The notes below the pieces were generated by a model. The model was not told the origin of the DNA. It searched no databases and saw only the letters and a program-made list of their open reading frames with translations. A program made the translations under genes and the position numbers. Positions 25,613 through 33,438 of a stretch of 64,000 nt of DNA are shown in pieces (within the stretch, counting starts at the first letter, position 1; every line of letters starts with the position of its first letter). This DNA is from Acetobacter malorum (GTDB lineage Bacteria; Pseudomonadota; Alphaproteobacteria; Acetobacterales; Acetobacteraceae), in assembly GCF_002153605.1 (NCBI RefSeq), contig NZ_JOPG01000022.1, positions 1 to 64,000 of the forward strand, in the 5' to 3' direction.

Positions 25613-26631
25613 AGACGATGTTTTCTAGCTCAAAATCCACGCGATGTCTTTTGCCAGACAGTTATTTGTCATTTTTGAAACAAGCCGGCCCGTAGAAACG
25701 CTCAAAAAACGAGAAGATCACATCCGCAGCCCAACTTTATCTCATGAGGCGTTACGGGGCAGTGTGCACAGGAAGCAATGAAAGAAACGCGCGAACCCAC
25801 CCAGCAGGAGAGTCCCGTAAAAAGGCATACAGAGCCGAACGGCGCCGCCGAGACTATTCATCGCGTAAAACGCTTCACAGCACTCTCTGGCGCTCTGCGC
25901 GCGCCTTACGCGTATCTGACAACGAACACGAACAGAAAATTATTCCAAAACAATGCATTAGAGAAGATCACGCATCTCAGCCGCAACGCTCTTCAGGCCT
26001 TGGTAGCCGCTGACACGGGCCCAGCACTCTAATGTCTGACAGTCGGCGTGCCCAACGCAACAAATGGCCGCGCCGACACCCAGATACAATTTAGTTGGCA
26101 TAATATATCTTATGCGATTTATGTCCCAGCGCATTAGACCCCACAAATTTTGCCAGACCCATTCCCCTCAACCTGCATAATCACTCACAAGTTCACTCAC
26201 TAGCTGCCCGCCATAACCGAACGCTCAAGAGTTGATGTTCAAGAGCAGATCCTCTTGGGTGATGCATCGGATCAAGTGCCAATCCCATTGCAAGCTCAGA
26301 TATTCCAGCTTCCAATGCCACACGCCGCGAGCCGTCACAGATGATAGCCCGCAGGCCCCAGGTTCAGCATGTGAACCGCATGGATGCACCAAACCACGCT
26401 TTTCCGTGCGCCTTTATTGAGAGGATCTGTCGGGGCAGCATTATTATGAGGCCGTCCACTCCAAGGAACTCTTTAAATCAGCCTGTGACCACCAACGGCC
26501 CGTGCAAGAGCGCCTTGACGCATGCCCTGCCCTTAATTTCTCAGGCAAGTCACGCATCAACCGCCACCGTCGCTAACCAGCCTGCCTTAGCAAACCGATC
26601 AGCCACAACGGATGGTTTCTGCGATACGCCG
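25613..26631. other. 1 kb stretch without a supportable gene
   Basis: Between the cysH promoter and the DUF333 lipoprotein gene every open frame is short, mutually overlapping and without a recognisable motif or signal. The best small candidate is a minus-strand frame at 25958-26101 (start MPTKLYLGVG, 47 residues), which I do not trust. Composition looks less codon-structured than the neighbours. It could be decayed coding DNA, a landing site of past insertion, or house an RNA, but I see no direct sign of any of these. Confidence 0.4.
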
Positions 26632-26913
26632 TTATTTTGTCGGGCTCGGATTATCCCGGCGGAACAGTTCCCACTCATCCATCACCGTACCGTCTGGCAG
26701 ATGGCAGTAGCCAACCTGCCCTTTAGTTGCGTCCTGCTTCATGCTCAGCGTGCCGCCTTTTTTAGTGCAATAAAGCGCGGCCGGATTGGGAATACGAAGC
26801 GGCCGAACGCTGTTACGGCTCTGGTCTTCTGTATGGTGTTCACACCCTGCCAGCATCCCTGCGGCACAGACCGCCAGAGCGGCTTTAGTCAGACGAGAAA
26901 ACGTAACGGTCAT
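26632..26913 (-). CDS. DUF333 lipoprotein
   Basis: 93 residues with a lipoprotein signal (hydrophobic core, lipobox LAGC, modified Cys24) and a DUF333 domain: YCTKKGGTLSMKQDATKGQVGYCHLPDGTVMDEWELFRRD. Such small lipoproteins are sometimes labelled putative hemolysins without evidence; the function is unknown. Stands alone on the minus strand between the gene-poor stretch and the LysR gene. Confidence 0.85.
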   Translation of the reverse strand: MTVTFSRLTKAALAVCAAGMLAGCEHHTEDQSRNSVRPLRIPNPAALYCTKKGGTLSMKQDATKGQVGYCHLPDGTVMDEWELFRRDNPSPTK

Positions 26914-27014
26914 GGCAGCAAGATCCTGTTTTGATTATCTGAAAGATAGTCTCTCGTATGGGTCGGGATTTGTCACGCCCTGCACACCCGTCTGTAAATG
27001 TTTTCCGAATTTTT

Positions 27015-27938
27015 TCATGCCGACCGTCCCTCGCCCGCCTCATGAAGACAGGATTCCAGCAACGCGCACAACCAGTCCGCAAAGACCTGCAAACGATGAG
27101 AGAAATGCCGACGATGCTGGTAAAGCAACGTCATGGGCATTGGCTCTGCGCGCCATTCTGGCAGAACTTCTACCAGTTCCCCGGATTTCACCTGCTGCTG
27201 AACATCATAGGCGGGCACCTGAATCAGCCCCAGACCGGCCAGACAGCAGGCTATCAGGGCTTCCGCACTGTTGACCGTGACGCGCCCGGCCATGGCGCAG
27301 GTATGTAACTGGCCGTTTTCCTGCCATTCCCACTCTTCCACGCGTCCGCTGAAGGCGGATGCATAGCCAACAGCGAGATGTTGCGACAGATCCTGCGGGG
27401 TGCCGGGCCTACCATAGCGAGCCAGATAGGCTGGGCTTGCGACGTTAATCAGCGACAATTCACCAATCTTACGGGCAATCAGGCCCGAATCCTGCAACGG
27501 GCCAATACGCAGCACGCAATCAATCCCGTCTTCCACCAGATTGACGGGTCTGTCGGTCACGCCCAGCTCAATATCAATCTCGGGGTAGCGTTCCAGAAAT
27601 TCCGGTAAGGCCGGGGCCACGATCAACCGGCCGATCCGCCCCGGCATATCCACGCGCAAAACGCCGCGCGGTGTCGCTTTATCCCGCCGGAACAGACCTT
27701 CCGCCTCTTCCACATCTGCCACCAGCCGGAGGCAGACATCGTAAAAAGCCCGACCATCCGCCGTGGTGGAAACCGTGCGCGTTGTGCGGGACAGCAGGCG
27801 CGCCCCTACCCGGCTTTCCAGCGCCTGAATAGCGGTCGAAACGGAGGACCGGGGCATGTTGAGAGTATCCGCAGCCCTTGAAAAACTGCCGGAATCTACA
27901 ACACGCAGAAAAATACGAAAAAGATCAATCCGGTCCAC
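27015..27938 (-). CDS. LysR-family transcriptional regulator
   Basis: 307 residues: N-terminal winged HTH (IDLFRIFLRVVDSGSFSRAADTLNMPRSSVSTAIQALE) and a PBP2-type effector domain (RGVLRVDMPGRIGRL onward). Effector unknown. Divergent from the SDR gene at 28086, so it very likely controls that gene and itself, as is usual for LysR pairs. GTG at 27938 is preceded by GAGGGT at good spacing; GTG at 27956 is an alternative. Confidence 0.9.
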   Translation of the reverse strand: MDRIDLFRIFLRVVDSGSFSRAADTLNMPRSSVSTAIQALESRVGARLLSRTTRTVSTTADGRAFYDVCLRLVADVEEAEGLFRRDKATPRGVLRVDMPGRIGRLIVAPALPEFLERYPEIDIELGVTDRPVNLVEDGIDCVLRIGPLQDSGLIARKIGELSLINVASPAYLARYGRPGTPQDLSQHLAVGYASAFSGRVEEWEWQENGQLHTCAMAGRVTVNSAEALIACCLAGLGLIQVPAYDVQQQVKSGELVEVLPEWRAEPMPMTLLYQHRRHFSHRLQVFADWLCALLESCLHEAGEGRSA

Positions 27939-27978
27939 AACACCCTCGGGTAACACGCCCTATTGTTCGGATTATACG

Positions 27979-27989
27979 ACAAGTGTTGT
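27979..27989. promoter_or_regulatory. Possible LysR binding dyad in the divergent intergenic region
   Basis: ACAA-GTG-TTGT, a short dyad in the 147 bases between the divergent LysR and SDR genes. It fits the loose T-N11-A style of LysR sites. Weak on its own. Confidence 0.3.
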
Positions 27990-28085
27990 TTAAAGACACC
28001 TATTTATTAAGAAAAACGAGATGATACTGTTTTCCTCATGAAAGTCCGCATCCTGCGGTGTCTTTCAATAAAAGGACAACCGGAT

Positions 28086-28859
28086 ATGGCAGACCACAGT
28101 CTCAAAGGAAAAACCGCTCTGATTACGGGTGGCGCCAAGAATCTTGGTGGCCTGATTGCTCGCGATCTGGCCGCACATGGCGTGAAAGCCATTGCCATTC
28201 ACTATAATAGTGACGCCACGCGCCCCGAGGCCGAGAAAACTCTGGCCGACCTGAAAGCCGCCGGTGTGCAGGCCGTTGCTCTGCAGGCGGACCTGACAAC
28301 CGCAGCCGCCAACAGCAAACTGTTTGCGGACACCATTGCCGCCATCGGCAAGCCCGACATTGCCATCAACACCGTCGGTAAAGTGCTGAAAAAGCCGATT
28401 GCGGAAACCTCGGAAGCCGAATTTGACGAAATGTTCGCCATCAATTCCAAGGCGGCCTATTTCTTCATCAAGGAAGCCGGGCTGCACCTGAATGACAACG
28501 GCAAACTGCTGACCCTCGTCACGTCTTTGCTGGGGGCTTACACCCCGTTCTACTCCACCTATGCCGGCGCCAAGGCCCCGGTGGAGCATTTCACGCGGGC
28601 AGCCTCCAAGGAGTTTGGCGCACGCGGTATTTCGGTCAACGCCATTGGTCCGGGGCCGATGGATACGCCCTTCTTTTACGGTCAGGAAGCGCCGGATGCC
28701 GTGGCATATCATAAAACCGCCGCCGCCCTTTCTGCCTTCAGCAAAACCGGCCTGACGGACATTGAGGATATTGCCCCGTTCGTCCGTTTTCTGGTCTCGG
28801 AAGGCTGGTGGATGACGGGCCAGACCATTCTGGTCAATGGCGGCTACACCACCAAATAA
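28086..28859 (+). CDS. Short-chain dehydrogenase/reductase
   Basis: 257 residues. Cofactor loop TGGAKNLGGLIARDL near the N-terminus, followed by HYNSD, whose Asn/Ser pattern is compatible with NADP. Catalytic elements are Ser in VTSLLGAYTPFYSTYAGAKAPVE (YAGAK as Y-x3-K), and a C-terminal MTGQTILVNGGYTTK. The usual NNAG reads NTVGK here. Substrate unknown. ATG at 28086 with AAAGGA upstream, divergent from a LysR regulator; a strong hairpin follows. Confidence 0.88.
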   Translation: MADHSLKGKTALITGGAKNLGGLIARDLAAHGVKAIAIHYNSDATRPEAEKTLADLKAAGVQAVALQADLTTAAANSKLFADTIAAIGKPDIAINTVGKVLKKPIAETSEAEFDEMFAINSKAAYFFIKEAGLHLNDNGKLLTLVTSLLGAYTPFYSTYAGAKAPVEHFTRAASKEFGARGISVNAIGPGPMDTPFFYGQEAPDAVAYHKTAAALSAFSKTGLTDIEDIAPFVRFLVSEGWWMTGQTILVNGGYTTK

Positions 28860-28872
28860 CCCGGCCTGTTGG

Positions 28873-28899
28873 GGAAGGAGCGCATGCCCTGCTCCTTCC
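28873..28899 (+). terminator. Hairpin after the SDR gene
   Basis: GGAAGGAGC (28873-28881) pairs with GCTCCTTCC (28891-28899) around a nine-base loop; the following T-tract is weak (ACTTTTCC). Probably terminates the SDR transcript. Confidence 0.55.
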
Positions 28900-28959
28900 T
28901 CACACTTTTCCAACAATTTGTTGTGTTTTTTTATCGATTATTTATGAGTAGGCTCAGAA

Positions 28960-29125
28960 GCATCAAGAGTCAGGCCGACGCCTGACACCAACCTGCGTCC
29001 GTGCAAGGTGGTGCCTTCCCTGCTTTGCAGTGAAGGGATGTGGCCAGAAGACCGGCAATAACGGACCCATGCCACGCGCGTCGTCGCTTTGTCTTTTGAT
29101 CTCGCACCGTTTTGAAGAGATCAAA
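28960..29125 (+). promoter_or_regulatory. Riboswitch-like leader of the threonine aldolase gene
   Basis: The leader can fold into a four-way junction: P1 CATC (28961-28964)/GATG (29037-29040); P2 GTCAGGC/GCCTGAC (28969-28986) with a CGAC loop; P3 CACCAACCT (28986-28994)/AGGTGGTG (29006-29013); P4 CCTTC-CTGC/GCAG-GAAGG (29014-29036). A further GTGGC/GCCAC stem lies at 29040-29075. Finally TTTGATCTC (29095-29103) pairs perfectly with GAGATCAAA (29117-29125), burying the Shine-Dalgarno bases directly before the ATG. The layout and the CATCAAGAG and AAGGTGGTGCC stretches recall SAM-I (S-box) RNAs, but P2 lacks the expected features. Ligand unknown. Confidence 0.5.
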
Positions 29126-29126
29126 C

Positions 29127-30167
29127 ATGACACAGATTACCCAACAGTTTGCCAGCGATAACTACGCCGGAATCTGCCCTGAGGCTCTTGCCGCCATGCA
29201 GGAGGCCAATCAGGGCTACGTCCCAGCCTACGGCGAGGATATCTGGACCACCCGCGCTGCCGACGCCTTCCGCTCCCTGTTTGAAAAAGACTGCGATGTC
29301 TTTTTTGCCTTCAACGGCACGGCCGCCAATGCTCTGGCGCTGGCCTCCCTGTGTCAGTCCTATAACAGTGTGATCTGCTCCGCGCTGGCCCATGTGGAAA
29401 CAGATGAGTGTGGCGCACCGGAGTTCTTCTCCAACGGCTCCAAACTCCTGCCCGCCCCCACCGAGGGTGGTAAGCTGACGCCGGACGCCATCCGCACACT
29501 GGCAACAGACCGCACGGATATTCACTTCCCCAAGCCCCGCGCCGTCACCATTACCCAGCCGACCGAAACCGGGCAGGTTTATACACTGACTGAAATTCAG
29601 GCCATTTCCGCAGTCTGCCGCGATCTGGGGCTGCGTTTACATATGGATGGTGCCCGTTTTGCCAATGCCTGTGCCGCCCTTGGATGCTCCCCGGCAGAGA
29701 TGACCTGGCAATCCGGCGTGGATGTGCTGTGTTTTGGAGGCACCAAAAACGGCATGGCCGTGGGAGAAGCCATTCTGTTTTTTGACCGTGACCTCGCGGA
29801 AGGGTTCGATTACCGTTGCAAGCAGGCCGGACAACTCGCGTCCAAAATGCGCTTTCTGGCTGCCCCGTGGGTCGGTGTGCTGGAAAGCGGTGCATGGTTA
29901 CGCAATGCGACAAGCGCCAATGCAGCCGCGACGCATCTGGCCAAACACATTCTCCCGCTTGAGGGGCTGGAGCTGATGTTCCCGCCCGAAGCCAATGCCG
30001 TTTTCCTGAAAGCCCCCTCAACCCTTCTGGACGGCCTGCGAGAGAAAGGCTGGCGCTTTTACACCTTTATCGGCGGGGGCGCGCGCTTCATGTTCGCGTG
30101 GGATGCGGATCTGGCACAGGTCGATGCGCTGGCGGCTGACATTAAAAGCCTGCATGCGGCCCTCTAG
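29127..30167 (+). CDS. Low-specificity L-threonine aldolase family protein
   Basis: PLP enzyme (fold type I) that cleaves L-threonine or related beta-hydroxy amino acids to glycine and an aldehyde. 346 residues: FASDNYAGICPEAL, the glycine loop FNGTAANALAL, HVETDECGAPEFFSNGSKLL, LHMDGARFANA, and the PLP lysine in CFGGTKNGMAVGEA. ATG at 29127 follows AAGAGA, part of a hairpin that could hide the ribosome site. Alone on its transcript unless read through into bioB, which starts 135 bases after its stop. Confidence 0.92.
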   Translation: MTQITQQFASDNYAGICPEALAAMQEANQGYVPAYGEDIWTTRAADAFRSLFEKDCDVFFAFNGTAANALALASLCQSYNSVICSALAHVETDECGAPEFFSNGSKLLPAPTEGGKLTPDAIRTLATDRTDIHFPKPRAVTITQPTETGQVYTLTEIQAISAVCRDLGLRLHMDGARFANACAALGCSPAEMTWQSGVDVLCFGGTKNGMAVGEAILFFDRDLAEGFDYRCKQAGQLASKMRFLAAPWVGVLESGAWLRNATSANAAATHLAKHILPLEGLELMFPPEANAVFLKAPSTLLDGLREKGWRFYTFIGGGARFMFAWDADLAQVDALAADIKSLHAAL

Positions 30168-30186
30168 CGGGATATTCCTTTTCCCT

Positions 30187-30218
30187 ATGGCCCGAAATGA
30201 AATCTCAATCCGGGCCAT
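30187..30218 (+). terminator. Hairpin between the threonine aldolase gene and bioB
   Basis: ATGGCCCG (30187-30194) and CGGGCCAT (30211-30218) are perfect arms with a 16-base loop, 20 bases after the aldolase stop. No T-tract follows, so it may be a weak terminator or mRNA-protecting stem. Confidence 0.4.
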
Positions 30219-30302
30219 CCCCGTCATTCTGCAGGCTGGTCTTGCCGGGGTAAACCGGATATATTCAGTCCTACTTTTCACTTAAAATCTGGTTCTTTGC
30301 GC

Positions 30303-31304
30303 ATGCCTGACGGTTCTTCTCCTGTAACGCGTTCTCCCTCAGCCTCTTTGCCGGAAGTCCGTCATGACTGGACGGTGCCGGAAATTCAGGCTCTGCTGGA
30401 CCTTCCGTTTCCGGAGCTGATGTTCCGCGCTCAGGCCGCGCACCGGGCGCATTTTGACCCTACGGAAATGCAGATTTCCACACTGCTCTCCATCAAAACC
30501 GGTGGCTGCCCCGAAGACTGCGCTTACTGCCCGCAGAGCGCGCTGCACGAAAAAAGCGTGAAGGCCGAGCGCCTGATGGCTGTGGATGCCGTGCTGACGG
30601 AAGCCCGCAAGGCCAAAGAGGCCGGAGCCAGCCGTTTCTGCATGGGGGCCGCATGGCGCTCCCCCAAGGAACATGATCTGGAAACAGTCTGCGCCATGAT
30701 CGAAGGCGTCAAAGGTCTTGGTCTGGAAACCTGCGTCACACTGGGCATGCTGGACGCCGGACAGGCAGGCAAGCTGCGTGACGCCGGGCTGGATTACTAC
30801 AACCACAATCTGGATACCTCGCCAGACTATTATGGCGACATCATCACCACCCGCACCTATCAGGACCGGCTGGATACGCTGTCCAACGTGCGGGACGCGG
30901 GCATTAATGTCTGCTGTGGCGGCATTGTCGGCATGGGTGAGAACGAGACAGATCGCGCCGGTCTGATCGCCGCCCTCGCCTCCCTGCCCGCACATCCGGA
31001 AAGCGTTCCGATCAACCTGCTGGTACGCGTGAAGGGTACGCCACTGGGTGACTCTGAAGAAGTCGATCCGCTGGATTTTGTCCGTATGATTGCAGCAGCC
31101 CGTATCAGCATGCCCAAAAGCCGGGTACGTCTGGCCGCTGGCCGTGAGGACATGAGCGATGAAACACAGACCCTGTGCTTCCTTGCCGGTGCCAATTCCA
31201 TTTTCTACGGTGAGCGTCTGCTGACCACGCCAAACCCGCAGGCTTCGCGGGATCGTAAGCTGCTGGATAAGCTGGGCATGCATACAACTGGCATTTCCGT
31301 CTAA
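30303..31304 (+). CDS. bioB: Biotin synthase
   Basis: Radical SAM enzyme that inserts sulfur into dethiobiotin. 333 residues with the cluster motif CPEDCAYC (C69, C73, C76), [14 protein letters not shown], and [10 protein letters not shown] including Cys ligands of the 2Fe-2S sulfur donor. An ~18-residue N-terminal extension precedes the usual start. ATG at 30303 preferred to TTG two codons upstream. No other bio gene is nearby. The queE gene follows after 45 bases. Confidence 0.96.
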   Translation: MPDGSSPVTRSPSASLPEVRHDWTVPEIQALLDLPFPELMFRAQAAHRAHFDPTEMQISTLLSIKTGGCPEDCAYCPQSALHEKSVKAERLMAVDAVLTEARKAKEAGASRFCMGAAWRSPKEHDLETVCAMIEGVKGLGLETCVTLGMLDAGQAGKLRDAGLDYYNHNLDTSPDYYGDIITTRTYQDRLDTLSNVRDAGINVCCGGIVGMGENETDRAGLIAALASLPAHPESVPINLLVRVKGTPLGDSEEVDPLDFVRMIAAARISMPKSRVRLAAGREDMSDETQTLCFLAGANSIFYGERLLTTPNPQASRDRKLLDKLGMHTTGISV

Positions 31305-31349
31305 AATGTCTCTTGCATTCCTTGCCTGATCTGCGTCAGGAGCTGTCGC

Positions 31350-31994
31350 ATGTCTTATATGGTCAAGGAAATGTTTCTCACCCTGCAGGGTGAGGGTGGA
31401 CAGGCTGGGCGGCCAGCCGTGTTCTGTCGTTTTGCAGGATGCAACCTGTGGTCTGGTCGGGAAGCCGACCGGGCCGAGGCGATCTGCCAGTTCTGTGACA
31501 CCGATTTTGTCGGCACGGATGGTGATGGCGGCGGCAAGTTTGAAACTGCTGAGAGGCTGGCCGAGACCATTGCCAGGTTCTGGCCTGAGTCTGGGGCCGC
31601 CATGACGGTACCGGGACTGGTGGTTTTTACCGGCGGCGAACCGCTGCTTCAGCTCGATGCCGCTTTGATCGACGCCATGCATGCCCGCAATTTCACGATT
31701 GCAGTGGAAAGCAATGGCACGCTGCGCGCACCGGAGGGCATCGACTGGCTGTGCATTAGCCCCAAAGCGGGCGCTGCACTGGAACAGACCAGCGGCACAG
31801 AACTCAAGCTGGTTTATCCGCAGCCGGGACTGGATCCCGCCACGGTGGAGCATCTTGATTTCAGGCATTTCTGGCTGCAACCCATGGACGGGCCGAACCA
31901 GAACGACAATATACAGGCCGCCATTCGTTACTGTCTGGCCCACCCCAAATGGGGCCTTTCTTTACAGACCCACAAGCTGACCGGTATCCCCTGA
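31350..31994 (+). CDS. queE: 7-carboxy-7-deazaguanine synthase
   Basis: Radical SAM enzyme of the queuosine/preQ0 pathway that contracts CPH4 to CDG. 214 residues. The unusual C-x14-C-x2-C cluster motif of QueE is present (C31, C46, C49), with FTLQGEGGQAGRPAVF-type substrate loop and FTGGEPLLQ. Three bases separate it from queC, and queD overlaps queC, so the three preQ0 genes form one unit. Confidence 0.95.
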   Translation: MSYMVKEMFLTLQGEGGQAGRPAVFCRFAGCNLWSGREADRAEAICQFCDTDFVGTDGDGGGKFETAERLAETIARFWPESGAAMTVPGLVVFTGGEPLLQLDAALIDAMHARNFTIAVESNGTLRAPEGIDWLCISPKAGAALEQTSGTELKLVYPQPGLDPATVEHLDFRHFWLQPMDGPNQNDNIQAAIRYCLAHPKWGLSLQTHKLTGIP

Positions 31995-31997
31995 CCC

Positions 31998-32726
31998 ATG
32001 TCCACTCCCGCACGTGCCTCTGATGAAGCTGCTCTGGTCCTGTTTTCCGGCGGCCAGGATTCCGCCACCTGTCTGGCATGGGCCCTCGCCCGCTTTGGGC
32101 GAGTGGAAACGCTGGGCTTTGACTATGGCCAACGCCATGCGGTGGAACTGGAATGCCGCGAGACCCTGCGGGATGGCCTGCGTGCGCAAAACCCGCTCTG
32201 GAAAGAACGGCTGGGCATGGACCACACCCTTGCTCTGGGAGCATTGGGCGATATTTCTGAAACGGCTCTCACCCGCAATGCAGAAATCGCCATGGAAAAA
32301 GATGGCTTGCCCAACACCTTTGTGCCGGGCCGCAACATTATTTTCCTGACCTTTGCCGCAGCCCTCGCCGCCCGCCGCAGTATTCGCCATATTGTCACCG
32401 GCGTGTGTGAGACGGATTATTCCGGCTATCCGGACTGCCGGGATGACACCATCAAGGCCGTGCAGGTCGCCCTGAATCTGGGTATGGACTCACGTTACGT
32501 GCTGCACACGCCGCTGATGTGGATTGATAAAGCCGAAACCTGGAAACTGACGGAAGAACTGGGCGGAGCCCCGCTTGTGTCTCTGATCAATCAGGAAAGC
32601 CATACCTGTTATCTGGGCGACCGCGGCACCCTGCATCCATGGGGGCATGGCTGTGGGGAGTGCCCCGCCTGCGCCCTGCGTCGGGCCGGGTGGGAAGAGT
32701 ATGTCGCGGAGAAGACCGATGCCTGA
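31998..32726 (+). CDS. queC: 7-cyano-7-deazaguanine (preQ0) synthase
   Basis: Converts CDG to preQ0 using ATP and ammonia. 242 residues: PP-loop [15 protein letters not shown] near the N-terminus, [40 protein letters not shown], and the zinc site [11 protein letters not shown]. Overlaps queD by eight bases. Confidence 0.97.
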   Translation: MSTPARASDEAALVLFSGGQDSATCLAWALARFGRVETLGFDYGQRHAVELECRETLRDGLRAQNPLWKERLGMDHTLALGALGDISETALTRNAEIAMEKDGLPNTFVPGRNIIFLTFAAALAARRSIRHIVTGVCETDYSGYPDCRDDTIKAVQVALNLGMDSRYVLHTPLMWIDKAETWKLTEELGGAPLVSLINQESHTCYLGDRGTLHPWGHGCGECPACALRRAGWEEYVAEKTDA

Positions 32727-33243
32727 TCTGGTTTTTACCCGTCGCTTTTCCATGGGGCACCGCCTGATTCACGGAGCCAGTGAGTCCTGTGCCCTGCCTC
32801 ATGGGCACAATGAATTTGTCACCGTGCGCCTCAGCCCCACCACCCGCGCACGGCTGGATGGCAAAGGTAATATGCCCGTCTCTTTCCAGCGGGCAAAAAG
32901 CACGTGGCATCGCTTTGTGGATGAAAAACTGGATCACGCCTTACAACTGGCTGAAGATGATCCCCTACTGGCGTGGTTTCAGGCCAACGAACCTGCCCGC
33001 GCACAGCGTATTGTCATAACACCGGGTGACCCGACAACGGAACTGATGGTCTGCCTGATGATGGCGAAACTCAGTGCCTTTCTACGCGCTGATGACGACG
33101 TGCTCCGTTGCACGGAGGTCTCGCTGCAGGAAACTCCAACCAACACCGTGACCTTCAGCGGCAACCCGGAGGACATGATCCCCGCAGTGCGCCCGCCTGA
33201 ATCCTGCTGGTGGCACCGCGCGGACATGTCGATTTCCGACTGA
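32719..33243 (+). CDS. queD: 6-pyruvoyl-tetrahydropterin synthase / QueD family protein
   Basis: 174 residues. Zinc ligands and catalytic Cys are in place: FSMGHRL (His14) and CALPHGH (Cys24, His28, His30), the C-x3-HGH signature of QueD. It makes 6-carboxy-tetrahydropterin, the precursor consumed by QueE. It is ~50 residues longer than typical QueD, with the extra length between the zinc motif and the C-terminus, which keeps an E-T-P-T-N-T motif near the end. Its start codon lies inside the queC 3' end. Confidence 0.88.
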   Translation: MPDLVFTRRFSMGHRLIHGASESCALPHGHNEFVTVRLSPTTRARLDGKGNMPVSFQRAKSTWHRFVDEKLDHALQLAEDDPLLAWFQANEPARAQRIVITPGDPTTELMVCLMMAKLSAFLRADDDVLRCTEVSLQETPTNTVTFSGNPEDMIPAVRPPESCWWHRADMSISD

Positions 33244-33438
33244 CGGAGGTACCGTTTACGCCGCGCTGCCCGACAGATCCCTCTCAGACCATCAAGGCAC
33301 TCCCAAAATTGCAGTCATCTCTGGCTCGGGCCAAGCCTATAAACACGTTTTCTTGACCCGGCTCTTTCCTCTTTAACTCCACTGAAATTGTATGAATAAT
33401 AACCCGTACAAACAAAAATAAAATAAATGGGTTAGTTT

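Noticed and set aside
25744..26032. Two overlapping plus-strand frames (89 and 84 codons)
   Set aside because: Both overlap each other in different frames, have no good Shine-Dalgarno sequence and no resemblance to any family.
26341..26934. 197-codon plus-strand frame over the gene-poor stretch
   Set aside because: It overlaps the well-supported DUF333 lipoprotein gene on the other strand, has no motif, and reads as low-complexity translation.
28038..28085. Upstream start for the SDR gene adding 16 residues
   Set aside because: The added residues (MKVRILRCLSIKGQPD) precede the standard SDR N-terminus, and AAAGGA is correctly placed for the ATG at 28086.
28911..28923. CAACAA-T-TTGTTG palindrome followed by a T-run
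   Set aside because: The one-base centre leaves no real hairpin loop; the stronger stem at 28873-28899 explains termination better.
28960..29090. Definite assignment of the ltaE leader as a SAM-I or cobalamin riboswitch
   Set aside because: Short matches exist to both, but the P2 loop/pseudoknot of SAM-I and the B12 box region of cobalamin riboswitches are missing. Reported as unassigned.
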